Positions 44,460-53,617 of a stretch of 64,000 nt of DNA are shown here, in pieces; positions within the stretch are counted from its first letter, which is position 1; every line of letters begins with the position of its first letter. A model generated the notes under the pieces. It saw only the letters and a program-made list of their open reading frames with translations. It made no database searches and was not told the DNA's origin. The position numbers and the translations under genes are program-made. The stretch is from VFKU01 sp964620045 (GTDB taxonomy: Bacteria; Hydrogenedentota; Hydrogenedentia; Hydrogenedentales; GCA-2746185). The stretch is from NCBI GenBank assembly GCA_964620045.1, contig CAZUJL010000004.1, forward strand, positions 158,259-222,258. Direction: 5' to 3'.

Positions 44460-45383
44460 TCACATCGCGAAAATCGCGTCCATCCGCTTGGACACCACAT
44501 CCGTCAGATAAGCCAAATCGCCGCCCTGCACCTCGGCCGCCACGTAACCCTTGTATCCAATTTCGTCGAGTGCCTTCATCACTTCCGGCCAATCGACCGA
44601 ACCTTCCTGCAGCGGCACGAAATCCTTGGTCTCGGATTTGAAATCCTTGATGTCCAACCGCGCAATCAGCGGCCCCAGCGTGCGAATCCAGTCCTGCGGA
44701 TAACCAAACAGCACCACGTTCCCAATATCGAACCAGAACTGTACGCGCTTGCTGCCGATTTCCTCGATGAAGTGCTTGCCTTCCAGCGGGCTCAGCAGAA
44801 ATTTGTTCCACACATTCTCGATGCCGATCGTAATCCCGATCTTCTCCGCGTCTTCGGCGAGCCGCTTCGTCCGCTCCACCGATCGCGTCCACACATCGCG
44901 ATACATCGTCTTCGGATTCACCACCCCCGGCACCAGCAGCACCATGTCGCCGCCGAGGTCTTTCGCATTTTTCAGGCTGACCCGCATGCCTTCCATGGTC
45001 TTTTCCCACACCGCCGGGTCCGCATCCGTCAGCGGGCTGCCCCAGTGTGTGCTGCACACAATCGCGTCGACCGTAATCCCCGCCTTGCTCGCACCGGCTT
45101 CATACTGCTTCAGTGCGTCCGCGTCCCAGATCGTGTCCGGTTCAACACTCTCGAAGCCCGCGTCCTTCGCGACTTGCAGGCGTTCCCCGATCGAAAGTTT
45201 CTTTTCGCCCGGACCTTTGTCGGACACCATCCCGAATTTCACCGACTTCTTCAGGCCGGTGCGCGACGCAGCCATGGCCTTGGGCGTGAACAGCCCCCCC
45301 GAAATACCACCAGCCACCGCCAGCGCAGCGGCGCCCGCCAGAAAACTGCGCCGCGATATCGTTCCATCAATTCGATTCATCAT
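44460..45383 (-). CDS. Tat-exported sugar phosphate isomerase/epimerase-like TIM barrel
   Basis: Xylose-isomerase-like TIM barrel of 307 residues. The Tat leader (RIDGTISRRSFLAGAAALAVAGG) implies export. Core blocks are GFESVEPDTIWDADALKQYE, GITIGIENVWNKFLLSP (metal Glu), FWFDIGNVVLFGYPQDWI, LDIKDFKSETKDF and the C-terminal GYVAAEVQGGD. AAAGGACG precedes the start. The family includes sugar isomerases, epimerases and lyases that work on keto-sugars formed by Gfo/Idh/MocA enzymes. The exact reaction is unknown. Confidence 0.88.
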   Translation of the reverse strand: MMNRIDGTISRRSFLAGAAALAVAGGISGGLFTPKAMAASRTGLKKSVKFGMVSDKGPGEKKLSIGERLQVAKDAGFESVEPDTIWDADALKQYEAGASKAGITVDAIVCSTHWGSPLTDADPAVWEKTMEGMRVSLKNAKDLGGDMVLLVPGVVNPKTMYRDVWTRSVERTKRLAEDAEKIGITIGIENVWNKFLLSPLEGKHFIEEIGSKRVQFWFDIGNVVLFGYPQDWIRTLGPLIARLDIKDFKSETKDFVPLQEGSVDWPEVMKALDEIGYKGYVAAEVQGGDLAYLTDVVSKRMDAIFAM

Positions 45384-45446
45384 GCCGTCCGTCCTTTAGC
45401 TGCAGTCTATAGCGTTGGCCGATTATCAAATTCGCACCCGCTCCTG

Positions 45447-45490
45447 TGCAACAAAATAAAAATCCCCGGACTCTCGCGAGTCCGGGGATT
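45447..45490 (-). terminator. Strong rho-independent terminator of the EF-hand cytochrome gene
   Basis: A perfect 13-bp stem AATCCCCGGACTC (45461-45473), loop TCGC, and GAGTCCGGGGATT (45478-45490). On the minus strand it is followed by TTTTATTTTGTTGC. It lies 20 bases downstream of the stop codon at 45510 on that strand. Confidence 0.9.
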
Positions 45491-45509
45491 CGTATCTAAA
45501 CTGATTTTC

Positions 45510-46997
45510 TTAGAACTGCGGCTTTTCCGTCGGCAACTGATCGCGCTGATTGCGGTTGCCGCTGCGCGCATCGAGCATCTTCTGCGCGGCTTCCATTTCT
45601 TCCTTCGACAGCGCGCCGTCGGCGTTGCTGTCGATCATCGGGAAGAAGCGGCTCATAAATTCCGGCGCCTCGTCCTTCTGAATCATGCCGTCGGCATTCG
45701 CATCGAACTTCGTGGCCAGCTCGGCCAGGTTGATGTGCGGGCGCTGGCGCGCGCGACCGCCGAAGCCGTCGCCCTGTTCCTTCATCGCCGCCTGGATGTC
45801 TTCCTGGTCCACGGCCTTGATGTAGTTCATGAAGCCGAAGCTCATTTCGGCCGTCGTCGGCTCGCCGAAGGTCACGTTCTTCGTCGGATCCGGGTTGTTC
45901 GGGTTATTGGCCGAATTGTCCCACGCCGTCGTCAACACGATCTTCGTACCGGCCGGCACGAACTCAAGGTCATTGAACCGGTAGGTCGTCTGCCAGTTGA
46001 AGTCATACGCCGGCACGTCGAGCAACACCTTCGAGCTGCCGTCCGGATAGAACGCCTCGTACTTGGCCGACTTGCCGCGCACGTGCATATGCGGCAGCAG
46101 CGACACAATCTTCGAATCTTCGTCGAAGGTGTACGCCGTCTGCACGCTGTAGTTCGGGTCGCCCGCCGGCACCATGAAGTCGAATTTGCCAAGGCTCTCG
46201 TCGCGCAGCACGTGGCTGATCGGCGCGTCCGTCGGATAGAACTTAATCGCCGCCTGCGAGTTGTCGTACACACCCGTGCCCGGGCCCGGTTCCTTGTGGT
46301 AGTGCATCTGCCAGGTCACGTCCGTGTCCGGGCGCAGCAACCGGCCCATGCCGTCGGGGAACACCGTCGGGTCGTTGCCCGGCGCGATGCCGCCCAGCGG
46401 CGTGGCGATGATGTGGTGCACAACCTTGCTGCCCGGGCGGAACTCGATCGCCTTGATCCAGCGCGGCTCCGGAAGCATTTCCTTGTTGATCGTCGTGTTG
46501 AAGTATTCGTACTGATCTTCCACGTCGTCATTGACGAAGAACGGCTGCTCGGCCATGTTCAGCACGATGTCCGGCGTGCCAATGCTCCAGCCGTCGCTCT
46601 GCGCCCATTCCTTCGGCGCCGGCGCATCCTGAGGATTACCGCGCGCCGCGCCGCCCTGCACCCACGCCACGATCGTGTCGATCTGTTCCTGTTTCAGCGT
46701 GCGCTCGTTCGCGAACGAACCATGCTGCGCAGCCGACGCGTGCCACGGCGGCATCTTGCGCGCCGCGACGTTGTCGGCAATCGCCTTCGCCCACGGACGT
46801 GTGTCTTCATAGCTGCTGAACGCCATCGGCGCGACCATGCCGCCGAGGTTCGCGCCACCGTCGCGGTGGCACACCTGGCAGTTTTCCTGGATGATCGGCA
46901 GCACGTCCTGGTAATACGTGACCTGCTTGTCGGCGGCCTGCGCCATGCCCGCCGCGGCCATCGCCGCAGCCAACCCGGCAATACGAATACCCTTCAT
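45510..46997 (-). CDS. Secreted cytochrome c / copper monooxygenase-like protein with C-terminal EF-hands
   Basis: 495 residues from ATG 46997 (AGGGAGA upstream), with a Sec signal (MKGIRIAGLAAAMAAAGMAQA). In order: a haem-binding segment with CQVCHRDGG and KMPPWHAS, a beta-rich region similar to the copper type II ascorbate-dependent monooxygenase fold (GSKVVHHIIATP, WQMHYHKEP, LLPHMHVRGKSAKYEAFYPDG), then two EF-hand calcium loops (DANADGMIQKDE and DSNADGALSKEE). The histidine-rich pairs are suitable copper ligands. An oxidative role in the periplasm is inferred and the substrate is unknown. A paralogue without EF-hands is at 56245-57474. Confidence 0.85.
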   Translation of the reverse strand: MKGIRIAGLAAAMAAAGMAQAADKQVTYYQDVLPIIQENCQVCHRDGGANLGGMVAPMAFSSYEDTRPWAKAIADNVAARKMPPWHASAAQHGSFANERTLKQEQIDTIVAWVQGGAARGNPQDAPAPKEWAQSDGWSIGTPDIVLNMAEQPFFVNDDVEDQYEYFNTTINKEMLPEPRWIKAIEFRPGSKVVHHIIATPLGGIAPGNDPTVFPDGMGRLLRPDTDVTWQMHYHKEPGPGTGVYDNSQAAIKFYPTDAPISHVLRDESLGKFDFMVPAGDPNYSVQTAYTFDEDSKIVSLLPHMHVRGKSAKYEAFYPDGSSKVLLDVPAYDFNWQTTYRFNDLEFVPAGTKIVLTTAWDNSANNPNNPDPTKNVTFGEPTTAEMSFGFMNYIKAVDQEDIQAAMKEQGDGFGGRARQRPHINLAELATKFDANADGMIQKDEAPEFMSRFFPMIDSNADGALSKEEMEAAQKMLDARSGNRNQRDQLPTEKPQF

Positions 46998-47167
46998 TAT
47001 CGGTCTCCCTGTGATCCGAATTCGATTCGAAAACGGTAACAACCTTGCTAATGACGATCAAACGGATTGCGTGCCTGTTTAGACACACCCCGCCTGCGTC
47101 TGGTTGCTGAAATTAAACCCCGGACCGGCCTGAATGGGTCATCCAGCCAAAAAAGGCAAAAAATGGC

Positions 47168-48148
47168 CTAGTTTTCGGCTTCCGAAGCCGCCCGGGACTC
47201 CCCCGCCGCCTCGCCGGAACCCGTGGTATTCCCTGGGGACTTGCTCCACCGCTGCATCTTGTTCTGCGACCGATCCTTCCACCGATCGTGCATCCACATC
47301 CACTGATCGGGATATTTCCGCACGTGGGTTTCCAGCATATCCTGGATGCGTTGCGAGAACTTCGCGATGTCTCCGCGAAAATCCTTCGTCTTCTCGTACG
47401 GAATTTTCTCGGACAACTCCAGCACGTACCCGCCATCGGGTTCTCGGTGCATCAGCGCCATGTACACCGGCAGCCCGCTGCGCAGCGCAAGCATCGCGGG
47501 CCCCGTCGTCGTCCAGCAGGTCTGCCCAAAGAACGTCGTCGGCACCGCGTTCTTCCGCGCGCTCTGGTCGATCAAAATCCCTACGTAGACCTTGTCGCTC
47601 AACAATTTCGAAATCGTCGACGCGGCCGCGTTCTTCGGAATCGTGATCACGCCACCCGCGCGCCGGGTCGTGTCCAGCAACTCGCCGCGCCGCGAGTCCG
47701 TATAGGTATTCACCACCTCGGCGATCGGCAGCCCGTGCGCCGCGCAGGTCGGCGCGAGCCATTCCCAGTTCGCCGCGTGCGCGCTCAAAAACAGGCCGCC
47801 CTGCGTTTCGTCCAGCCGCTCGCGGCCGTCCACGCGCACAATCTTCGTCTTGCCCGCCTTCGGCGTGTGCGGAAATTCCATCGCCACGATGCCGAAATTC
47901 TCGAAGGCCCCCTGCGCGATGCTCCGCTTCTCCGCCGCGCTGATCGAATCGCCGTATGCCAGCTCGACGTTGCGCAGCGCCTTGCGCCGCCGGCCGCGCA
48001 GCAGCACAAACGCCATGCGCCCAAGCCCGCGGCCCGACACGCGCGACAAAGACAGCGGTATCTGCCCCGCCACCGCCATGAACGCCAGCATCACGCGCGT
48101 CCAGATCCACTGCGCCGCGCGCGCATCCCGTACTCGCTTCGCCACCAA
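47168..48148 (-). CDS. Lipid A biosynthesis acyltransferase-like protein (LpxL/HtrB family)
   Basis: 326 residues. An N-terminal hydrophobic segment anchors it to the inner membrane (VMLAFMAVAGQIPLSL). LSAHAANWEWLAP holds the acyltransferase H(x)4(D/E) motif, and VGILIDQSARKNAVPTTFFGQ is the conserved second block. RKYPDQWMWMHDRWKDR matches the family's C-terminal QWxWxHxRW element. It transfers a secondary acyl chain to a lipid A precursor in known members, which implies an outer membrane with lipopolysaccharide. It is a single gene, divergent from the cytochrome at 48284. Confidence 0.9.
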   Translation of the reverse strand: MVAKRVRDARAAQWIWTRVMLAFMAVAGQIPLSLSRVSGRGLGRMAFVLLRGRRRKALRNVELAYGDSISAAEKRSIAQGAFENFGIVAMEFPHTPKAGKTKIVRVDGRERLDETQGGLFLSAHAANWEWLAPTCAAHGLPIAEVVNTYTDSRRGELLDTTRRAGGVITIPKNAAASTISKLLSDKVYVGILIDQSARKNAVPTTFFGQTCWTTTGPAMLALRSGLPVYMALMHREPDGGYVLELSEKIPYEKTKDFRGDIAKFSQRIQDMLETHVRKYPDQWMWMHDRWKDRSQNKMQRWSKSPGNTTGSGEAAGESRAASEAEN

Positions 48149-48283
48149 TCCGCCCCCAGTAAAACGCAGAACGCATTATCCGCGCTGCACCAATCTGAAT
48201 CTACTCCACAAACCAACAAGAAAAATTTCCAGGCGAGCGCTCGTTTCGTTGCATTTTGTATCAAAAATCATTAAGGTTTTCGC

Positions 48284-50335
48284 ATGCGCGGAACCCAGTC
48301 GTATATTCCCGCGGCCCCCCGCCCACTCCTCATTCTCACAGCCTTCGTTTTGTGGGGCGCGTCCGCGTTCTCCGACGACGAACCGATCAATTTCGAAGCG
48401 CAGATCCTTCCGCTCGTCGCCACGTATTGCATGGATTGTCACAACGGAATCGATCTGAAAGGCGACCTCGATCTCGAACGCTTCGAGTCCGCCAAAATGG
48501 TGGCCGAGTCCCTCGCCATCTGGCAGCGCGCCGCGATGCGCCTCAAAAATCTCGAAATGCCGCCGCACAAGGAACCGCAGCCGACGCAGGAAGAGCGCGC
48601 GCTAATCATCAAGTGGTCCGAAAGCCTCCGGCTGGACAACGCCGATTGTCAGAGCATCGCAAGCGAGGAATCGGTGAACTGGTTCCCCGGTTTCGTCATG
48701 AGCCGCCGGCTAAACCGGTTCGAGTACCAAAACTCTGTTCGCGATCTGCTCGGCGTAAACGTCGATCTCGCCACAATGTTCCCCGCCGACGGCGCGGGCG
48801 GCGAAGGCTTCGACACCGACGGCGGCGCGCTGTTCCTCTCCTCCATTCAGATCGAAAAGTACCTCGAAGCCGCCGATCTCGCGATCGACGCCGTGCTGCC
48901 AACCACCGAACCCAAACGTTCCGGCGATCTGAACGAATACCCGCGCCGCGCCACGCACATCGATACGCCCTTGACGTCCGACGACAAACAGCGTATCGCC
49001 GCGCGCGACGCACTGGTCTCTGTCGAACCCGGGTTCCGCCGCAATCCGCGCGAAGCCGCAGCCGCCGTACTCAGCGACTTCCTGCCGCGCGCCTGGCGCC
49101 GTCCCGTCACGTCCGAAGAAGTCGATCGCATCCTCGCGCTCTTCGACAAGGCCTACGCACGCGGCGACGGCTACGACGCCTCGCTGCGCCTCGCGTTCAA
49201 GGGCGCGCTCGTCTCGCCGCATTTCCTCTTCCTCGTCGAGCCCGAACCCTCGCGCCCCGGCGTGTACGAACTCGGTGATTTCCCGCTCGCCGCGCGCCTC
49301 TCCTATTTCATCTGGGGCACAATCCCCGACGAAGAGCTGTACGCCATCGCCGCCGAAGGAAAACTGCGCGACGACGCCGTGCTCACCGCACAAGTACTGC
49401 GCATGCTGCGCGATCCGAAATCCGCCGCGCTCGGCGATCTCTTTGGCGCGCAATGGCTCGGCATCAGCCAGCTCGCCGAACTCACGCGCCCCGACGCCGA
49501 CCGCTTCCCCGAATTCACACCCGACGTCGTCGCCGCGATGCGCGCTGAAGCGTCCATGGTTTTCCACCGCATCATCAAAGGCGACCGCAGCCTGCTCGAA
49601 TTCATCAACGCGGACTACACCTTCGTGAACCAGGACCTCGCCGCCATCTACGGCATCGACGGCGTCGTCGGCCCGGTCATGCAACTGGTCACCCTCGCCG
49701 ACGACTCGCGCGGCGGCCTGCTCGGCATGGGCGCCGTCCTCACCGCCACCTCGCATCCGCTGCGCACCAGCCCCGTCCTGCGCGGCAAGTGGGTACTCGA
49801 ACAACTCCTCGGCGATCGCGTGCCGCCTCCGCCGCCCAACGTGCCCAAGCTTCCGGAGGATGAGCGTCACTTCGAAGGAAAGACACTGCGCGAGCAGCTC
49901 GAAGCGCATCGCAGCAATCCCGACTGCGCCGGCTGCCACAGCCGCATGGATCCGCTCGGCTTCGGTCTCGAAAACTTCGACCCCATCGGCCGTTGGCGCA
50001 CCGATCAGGCCGGCCTGCCCATCGACACCGCCGGCGTGCTGCCTTCCGGCGAAAAATTCAGCGGCCCCGCCGAGCTCAAGCAGGTGCTCCTCGCGCAAAA
50101 GGACCAGTTCGCGCGCAATCTTTCGCGCAAGCTGCTGGGTTATGCGCTCGGCCGCGGACTCACGCAGTACGACGAGTGCGTGGTCGACAAATGCGTCGTC
50201 GCGCTCCAGCAAAACGACTACAAACCGTCCGCTGTCTTCACGGAAATCGTGCTGAGCTATCCCTTCCGCCACCGCTTCGGCGGCGGACAACACGCGCAGC
50301 CAACCCCGGCCGAACAAACCGACGGCGACGAATAA
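48284..50335 (+). CDS. Secreted DUF1592/DUF1588-type PVC cytochrome protein
   Basis: 683 residues with an N-terminal hydrophobic leader (about 1-30). A c-type haem motif CMDCH is at 49-53, in the DUF1587-like start. Then come the SRRLNRFEYQNSVRDLLGV block, DUF1595/1592 (PRAWRRPVTSEEVDRIL, LAARLSYFIWGTIPDEEL), DUF1588 with a second CAGCHSRMDPLGFGLENFD (C548) and DUF1585 (YALGRGLTQYDEC). This is the standard multi-domain cytochrome of planctomycete-like bacteria, always followed by a DUF1552 protein as here. Its biological role is not established. A periplasmic redox role is presumed. Confidence 0.92.
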   Translation: MRGTQSYIPAAPRPLLILTAFVLWGASAFSDDEPINFEAQILPLVATYCMDCHNGIDLKGDLDLERFESAKMVAESLAIWQRAAMRLKNLEMPPHKEPQPTQEERALIIKWSESLRLDNADCQSIASEESVNWFPGFVMSRRLNRFEYQNSVRDLLGVNVDLATMFPADGAGGEGFDTDGGALFLSSIQIEKYLEAADLAIDAVLPTTEPKRSGDLNEYPRRATHIDTPLTSDDKQRIAARDALVSVEPGFRRNPREAAAAVLSDFLPRAWRRPVTSEEVDRILALFDKAYARGDGYDASLRLAFKGALVSPHFLFLVEPEPSRPGVYELGDFPLAARLSYFIWGTIPDEELYAIAAEGKLRDDAVLTAQVLRMLRDPKSAALGDLFGAQWLGISQLAELTRPDADRFPEFTPDVVAAMRAEASMVFHRIIKGDRSLLEFINADYTFVNQDLAAIYGIDGVVGPVMQLVTLADDSRGGLLGMGAVLTATSHPLRTSPVLRGKWVLEQLLGDRVPPPPPNVPKLPEDERHFEGKTLREQLEAHRSNPDCAGCHSRMDPLGFGLENFDPIGRWRTDQAGLPIDTAGVLPSGEKFSGPAELKQVLLAQKDQFARNLSRKLLGYALGRGLTQYDECVVDKCVVALQQNDYKPSAVFTEIVLSYPFRHRFGGGQHAQPTPAEQTDGDE

Positions 50336-50394
50336 AAACAGGCCAATTTGACCGAATACGCACCTGAAAGCGACAATGAATTCGGAGTACCGAG

Positions 50395-51762
50395 ATGAAC
50401 GTCCAGAGCGGTAACTGGCATATCTCCCGCCGCACGATGCTGCGCGGCATGGGCGCGGCCTTGGCCCTGCCCGTGCTCGAAGCGATGGCCCCGGCCACCG
50501 CCCGCGCCGCCGTCGCCGCGCCGAAGGCCCCCGTCCGCATGGCGTGCTTCTATTTCCCCAACGGCGCAAACATGGCGCAGTGGGTGCCGCAGGCCACCGG
50601 CGCGGACTGGGCCCTGCCCTATTCGCTCGAACCGCTCGCGCCGTTCAAGTCCAAGCTCAACATCCTCTCCGGGCTCGACAAGAAGAACAGCCGCGGCGGC
50701 GACGGCCACTACGCCAAGACCGCCAACTTCCTGACCGGCGAACCGGTCGCGAAAACCACCGGCAAGGACATCAGCGTCGGCGGCATCTCAATGGACCAGC
50801 TCGCCGCGCAGCGCCTCGGCCACCTCACGCCCCTGCCCTCGCTCGAACTCGGCATCGATCCCGTCATCTCCGGCATCGACAGCAACGTCGGCTACACGCG
50901 CTTGTATGGCTCCTACATCTCCTGGCGCAACGCCGAGACCCCCGTCGCAAAGGAAATCAATCCGCGCTTCGCCTACGAGCGCCTCTTCGGCGCGCGCGCG
51001 GCGAACGCAAAGCATCCGCATCGTGACGAAGACAACCGCAGCCTGCTCGACATGGTGATCGAAGACGCCGTGCGCCTGCGCGCGACGCTCGGCCGCGACG
51101 ATCAGGTGAAGCTCGACGAATACCTCGAGTCCGTCCGTGCCGTCGAAACGCGCATCGAATTCGCAATGAAGCCCGACCCGCGCGACTGGAAGCCGGAGAA
51201 CCTGCCCGTGCTGCCGACCGCCCCGGGCGAAAGCGCGCCGGTCGACTTCCAGGAACACATCACCATCATGCTCGACCTGATGACGCTCGCGCTGCAGACC
51301 GACTCCACGCGCGTGTTGTCCTTCATGTTCGCCAACGACGTCTCGGGCCGAAACTTCTCCTTCCTGCCCGGCGTCTCCGGCGGCCATCACGACATGTCGC
51401 ACCACGAAGACAAGGAAGACAAAAAACTCGCCTACGGCGAAATCACGCACTGGCACAGCAAACAGCTCGCGTACTTCCTCGCCAAGCTCGACGCCACGCG
51501 CGAGGGCGACGGCACGCTGCTCGACAACTCAATGATCCTCTTCGGCTCCAGCATCTCCGACGGCAACAGCCACAACCCGAACAACCTGCCCATCGTGCTC
51601 GCGGGCAGCGCCGGCGGCCGCCTCCGCACCGACCAACACATCGCCAGCCCGAAAGAAACACCGCTCTGCAATCTCTACGCGACCATGCTCGATGCCTTCG
51701 GCGCCCCAGACCCCGGCTTCGGCGACAGCACCGGCACGATCAGCCAGATGCTTCCGTCGTAA
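50395..51762 (+). CDS. Tat-exported DUF1552 protein
   Basis: 455 residues. The Tat signal (HISRRTMLRGMGAALALPVLEAM) is followed by MACFYFPNGANMAQWVP, LNILSGLDKKNSRGGDGHYAKTANFLTG, IFEAMKP-like RIEFAMKPDPRDW, SVSGGHHDMSHHEDKE-type GVSGGHHDMSHHEDKED and the C-terminal SMILFGSSISDGNSHNPNNLP. The histidine- and aspartate-rich blocks suggest a metal site of the alkaline-phosphatase-like fold shared with DUF1501. It is the obligate partner of the upstream DUF1592 cytochrome, 59 bases away with GGAG before the ATG. Function unknown. Confidence 0.92.
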   Translation: MNVQSGNWHISRRTMLRGMGAALALPVLEAMAPATARAAVAAPKAPVRMACFYFPNGANMAQWVPQATGADWALPYSLEPLAPFKSKLNILSGLDKKNSRGGDGHYAKTANFLTGEPVAKTTGKDISVGGISMDQLAAQRLGHLTPLPSLELGIDPVISGIDSNVGYTRLYGSYISWRNAETPVAKEINPRFAYERLFGARAANAKHPHRDEDNRSLLDMVIEDAVRLRATLGRDDQVKLDEYLESVRAVETRIEFAMKPDPRDWKPENLPVLPTAPGESAPVDFQEHITIMLDLMTLALQTDSTRVLSFMFANDVSGRNFSFLPGVSGGHHDMSHHEDKEDKKLAYGEITHWHSKQLAYFLAKLDATREGDGTLLDNSMILFGSSISDGNSHNPNNLPIVLAGSAGGRLRTDQHIASPKETPLCNLYATMLDAFGAPDPGFGDSTGTISQMLPS

Positions 51763-52019
51763 TACGCTGATTCAGTTCTCGGACGCTCGTCGTCCCGCAA
51801 AAATCGCCGACCGCCATCGTGATGACGGACGCGACCACAAACATCCTGTTGCCGCGCCGATACAGTTTCGAGGTCATGATTCGCTCCGGTACCAGAACCC
51901 GCAGCCTAGCACCGCCTATTTCACCCCGCGATCCCGGGAGGGTCGCGCTCCTGCGCGACCGTATGGCATTATCAAGACTGCCTCGCGCTCACACGCGCCC
52001 CCGATAAAGGAGTTCCCCC
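51763..52019. other. Intergenic region with a hairpin element
   Basis: No convincing gene in this 257-base gap. A perfect 8-bp hairpin GGTCGCGC-TCCT-GCGCGACC is at 51941-51960, preceded by ATCCCGGGAG. It looks like a dispersed palindromic element rather than a terminator, since no T-run follows. Just before the next gene TAAAGGAG gives its ribosome site. Confidence 0.5.
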
Positions 52020-52958
52020 ATGCATCGTCGCGACTTCATCAAAGCCAGCATCGCCGCCTCCGCCATTGCCGCCGGCACCGCCGCCAACGCCTCCGCCGCC
52101 GACGCGCCCAAGCGCTTCCAGAACGGCGTCAGCCCCTGGCCCATCCTGATGAACTCCGCCACGATCCGTCCCACGCCGCTGAAGGACCAGATCCGCTTCG
52201 TCGACGAGGCCGGATTCGACGGCATCGAACCGTGGATGGACGCACTCGAAAAATACGACGCCGAAGGCGGCAGCGTGAAGGACCTCGGCAAGGAGATCAA
52301 GGACCGCGGCCTGCGCATCGCCAACGTCATCGGCCTGTGGGACGGCATGCCGGAAGGCGACGACGCCTTCGCGGCCTCGCTCCCCCTCTCGCGCAACCGC
52401 ATGCGCCTCTGCGCCGACCTCGGCTCGCCCTATGTCGCCGCGTTGCCGCTGCCCGATCGCGAAAACTTCAACATCCAAGACGCCGCCAAGCGCTACGCCG
52501 AGCTCGTGAAAATCGGCCGCGAAGAATTCGGCATTCAGCCGATCATGGAATTCGTCAGCGTGTTCAAGGGCGTCACGCGCCTCGGCCAGGCCGCCGCAAT
52601 CGCGCTCGACGCCGACACGCCCCACGCCTACGTGCTGCCCGATACGTTTCATATGTGGAAGGGCGGCGGCGGCTTCGCGGGCATCAGCCGCCTGCAGGGC
52701 GATTTCATCGCCGATTTCCACTGGAACGACGTGCCCCCCGGCATCACCCCCGGCGACGCCAACGACGGCACCCGCATCATGCCCGGCGACGGCATCCTGC
52801 CGCTCACCCAGTGCTTGAAAGACCTCAAAGCCATCGGTTACAACCGCGGCCTCTCCCTCGAAATCTTCAACAAAGACGTCTACGCCATGAACCCCAAAGA
52901 CGCCTGCGAACTCGGCCTCCGCAAAATGATCGAAAACGTCGCCAAGGCCGAGGTCTAA
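52020..52958 (+). CDS. Tat-exported sugar phosphate isomerase/epimerase-like TIM barrel
   Basis: 312 residues with a Tat leader (MHRRDFIKASIAASAIAAGTAANASAA). Barrel motifs: QIRFVDEAGFDGIEPWMDALEKYD, GLRIANVIGLWDGMPEGDD, QPIMEFVSVFKG (metal Glu), YVLPDTFHMWKGGGGF, IADFHWNDVPPG and GLSLEIFNKDVYAMNP. It is a second exported member of the xylose-isomerase-like family, only distantly similar to the one at 44460. Probably a sugar epimerase, isomerase or lyase. AAAGGAG is upstream. Confidence 0.88.
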   Translation: MHRRDFIKASIAASAIAAGTAANASAADAPKRFQNGVSPWPILMNSATIRPTPLKDQIRFVDEAGFDGIEPWMDALEKYDAEGGSVKDLGKEIKDRGLRIANVIGLWDGMPEGDDAFAASLPLSRNRMRLCADLGSPYVAALPLPDRENFNIQDAAKRYAELVKIGREEFGIQPIMEFVSVFKGVTRLGQAAAIALDADTPHAYVLPDTFHMWKGGGGFAGISRLQGDFIADFHWNDVPPGITPGDANDGTRIMPGDGILPLTQCLKDLKAIGYNRGLSLEIFNKDVYAMNPKDACELGLRKMIENVAKAEV

Positions 52959-53107
52959 GCGTCGCGCTAACACCTTGAGCGGATTCGACTTCTCCTGATT
53001 GCACGAAAACCCGTGGGAAAGTTTCCAGAATCGGGCTAGTATAGGCGCTGTAAGATTTCGATTAAGCCAGTCGTCCTATTCGCGTGCATTCACGACCGAG
53101 GTCCTTC

Positions 53108-53617
53108 ATGCCACGTGCAGTTCGCGCAGCGATTTTTCCCGCGTCCATTGCTCTCCTCTTGACTATCGGCGCGTTCGCACAGGACGCCGCCGCGCCCGAT
53201 CCCGCCGCCGCAAAGGCCGAAGAAGCTAAATTCCGCGAAGTAAAAAGCCCGATCCCCTACACCAAAAAATCCATCGCGCGCGGCAAGACGATTTACGCGC
53301 GCTACTGCACCGAGTGCCACGGCGTGGACGGCAAGGCGCAGATCGACGTCGTCGCGAATGCGACGAACCTGACCAACACCGAAAAATATCTGCACGGCAC
53401 GACCGAGGGCGAAATCTTTCGCAGCATTCGCGACGGCGCGGGCGTGGACATGCCGCCGTTCAAGACCATGCTGAAAAATGAAGAAGACATTTGGAGCATC
53501 GTGAATTTCGTCCGCAGCCTGTGGCCCGAGGACAAGCGTCCCGAGCTCAAGCCGGACGATGCTGCGGCGGAAGGCGCGGACAAACCCGCGCAACCGGAGG
53601 GAAAGACCAATGAGTAA
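53108..53617 (+). CDS. Secreted monohaem cytochrome c
   Basis: 169 residues from ATG 53108, with a Sec signal (MPRAVRAAIFPASIALLLTIGAFAQ). The haem motif is in GKTIYARYCTECHGVDGKAQ, and a Met ligand candidate is in AGVDMPPFKTML. The C-terminal helix EDIWSIVNFVRSLWP is typical of small class I cytochromes. It ends in a charged tail, and its stop overlaps the next gene by 8 bases. The likely role is to take electrons from the coupled exported thiamine-diphosphate enzyme. The 149-base gap upstream (52959-53107) shows no gene. Confidence 0.9.
   Translation: MPRAVRAAIFPASIALLLTIGAFAQDAAAPDPAAAKAEEAKFREVKSPIPYTKKSIARGKTIYARYCTECHGVDGKAQIDVVANATNLTNTEKYLHGTTEGEIFRSIRDGAGVDMPPFKTMLKNEEDIWSIVNFVRSLWPEDKRPELKPDDAAAEGADKPAQPEGKTNE

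Noticed and set aside
44772..47039. A 755-residue open frame on the plus strand antisense to the TIM barrel and EF-hand cytochrome genes
   Set aside because: It is rich in Arg, His and Leu, matches no family and lies opposite two genes with clear domains, signals and ribosome sites. It is an artefact of GC-rich codon bias.
48710..50569. A 619-residue minus-strand frame
   Set aside because: Antisense of the DUF1592 cytochrome, with low-complexity Val/Gly/Arg/Ala composition.
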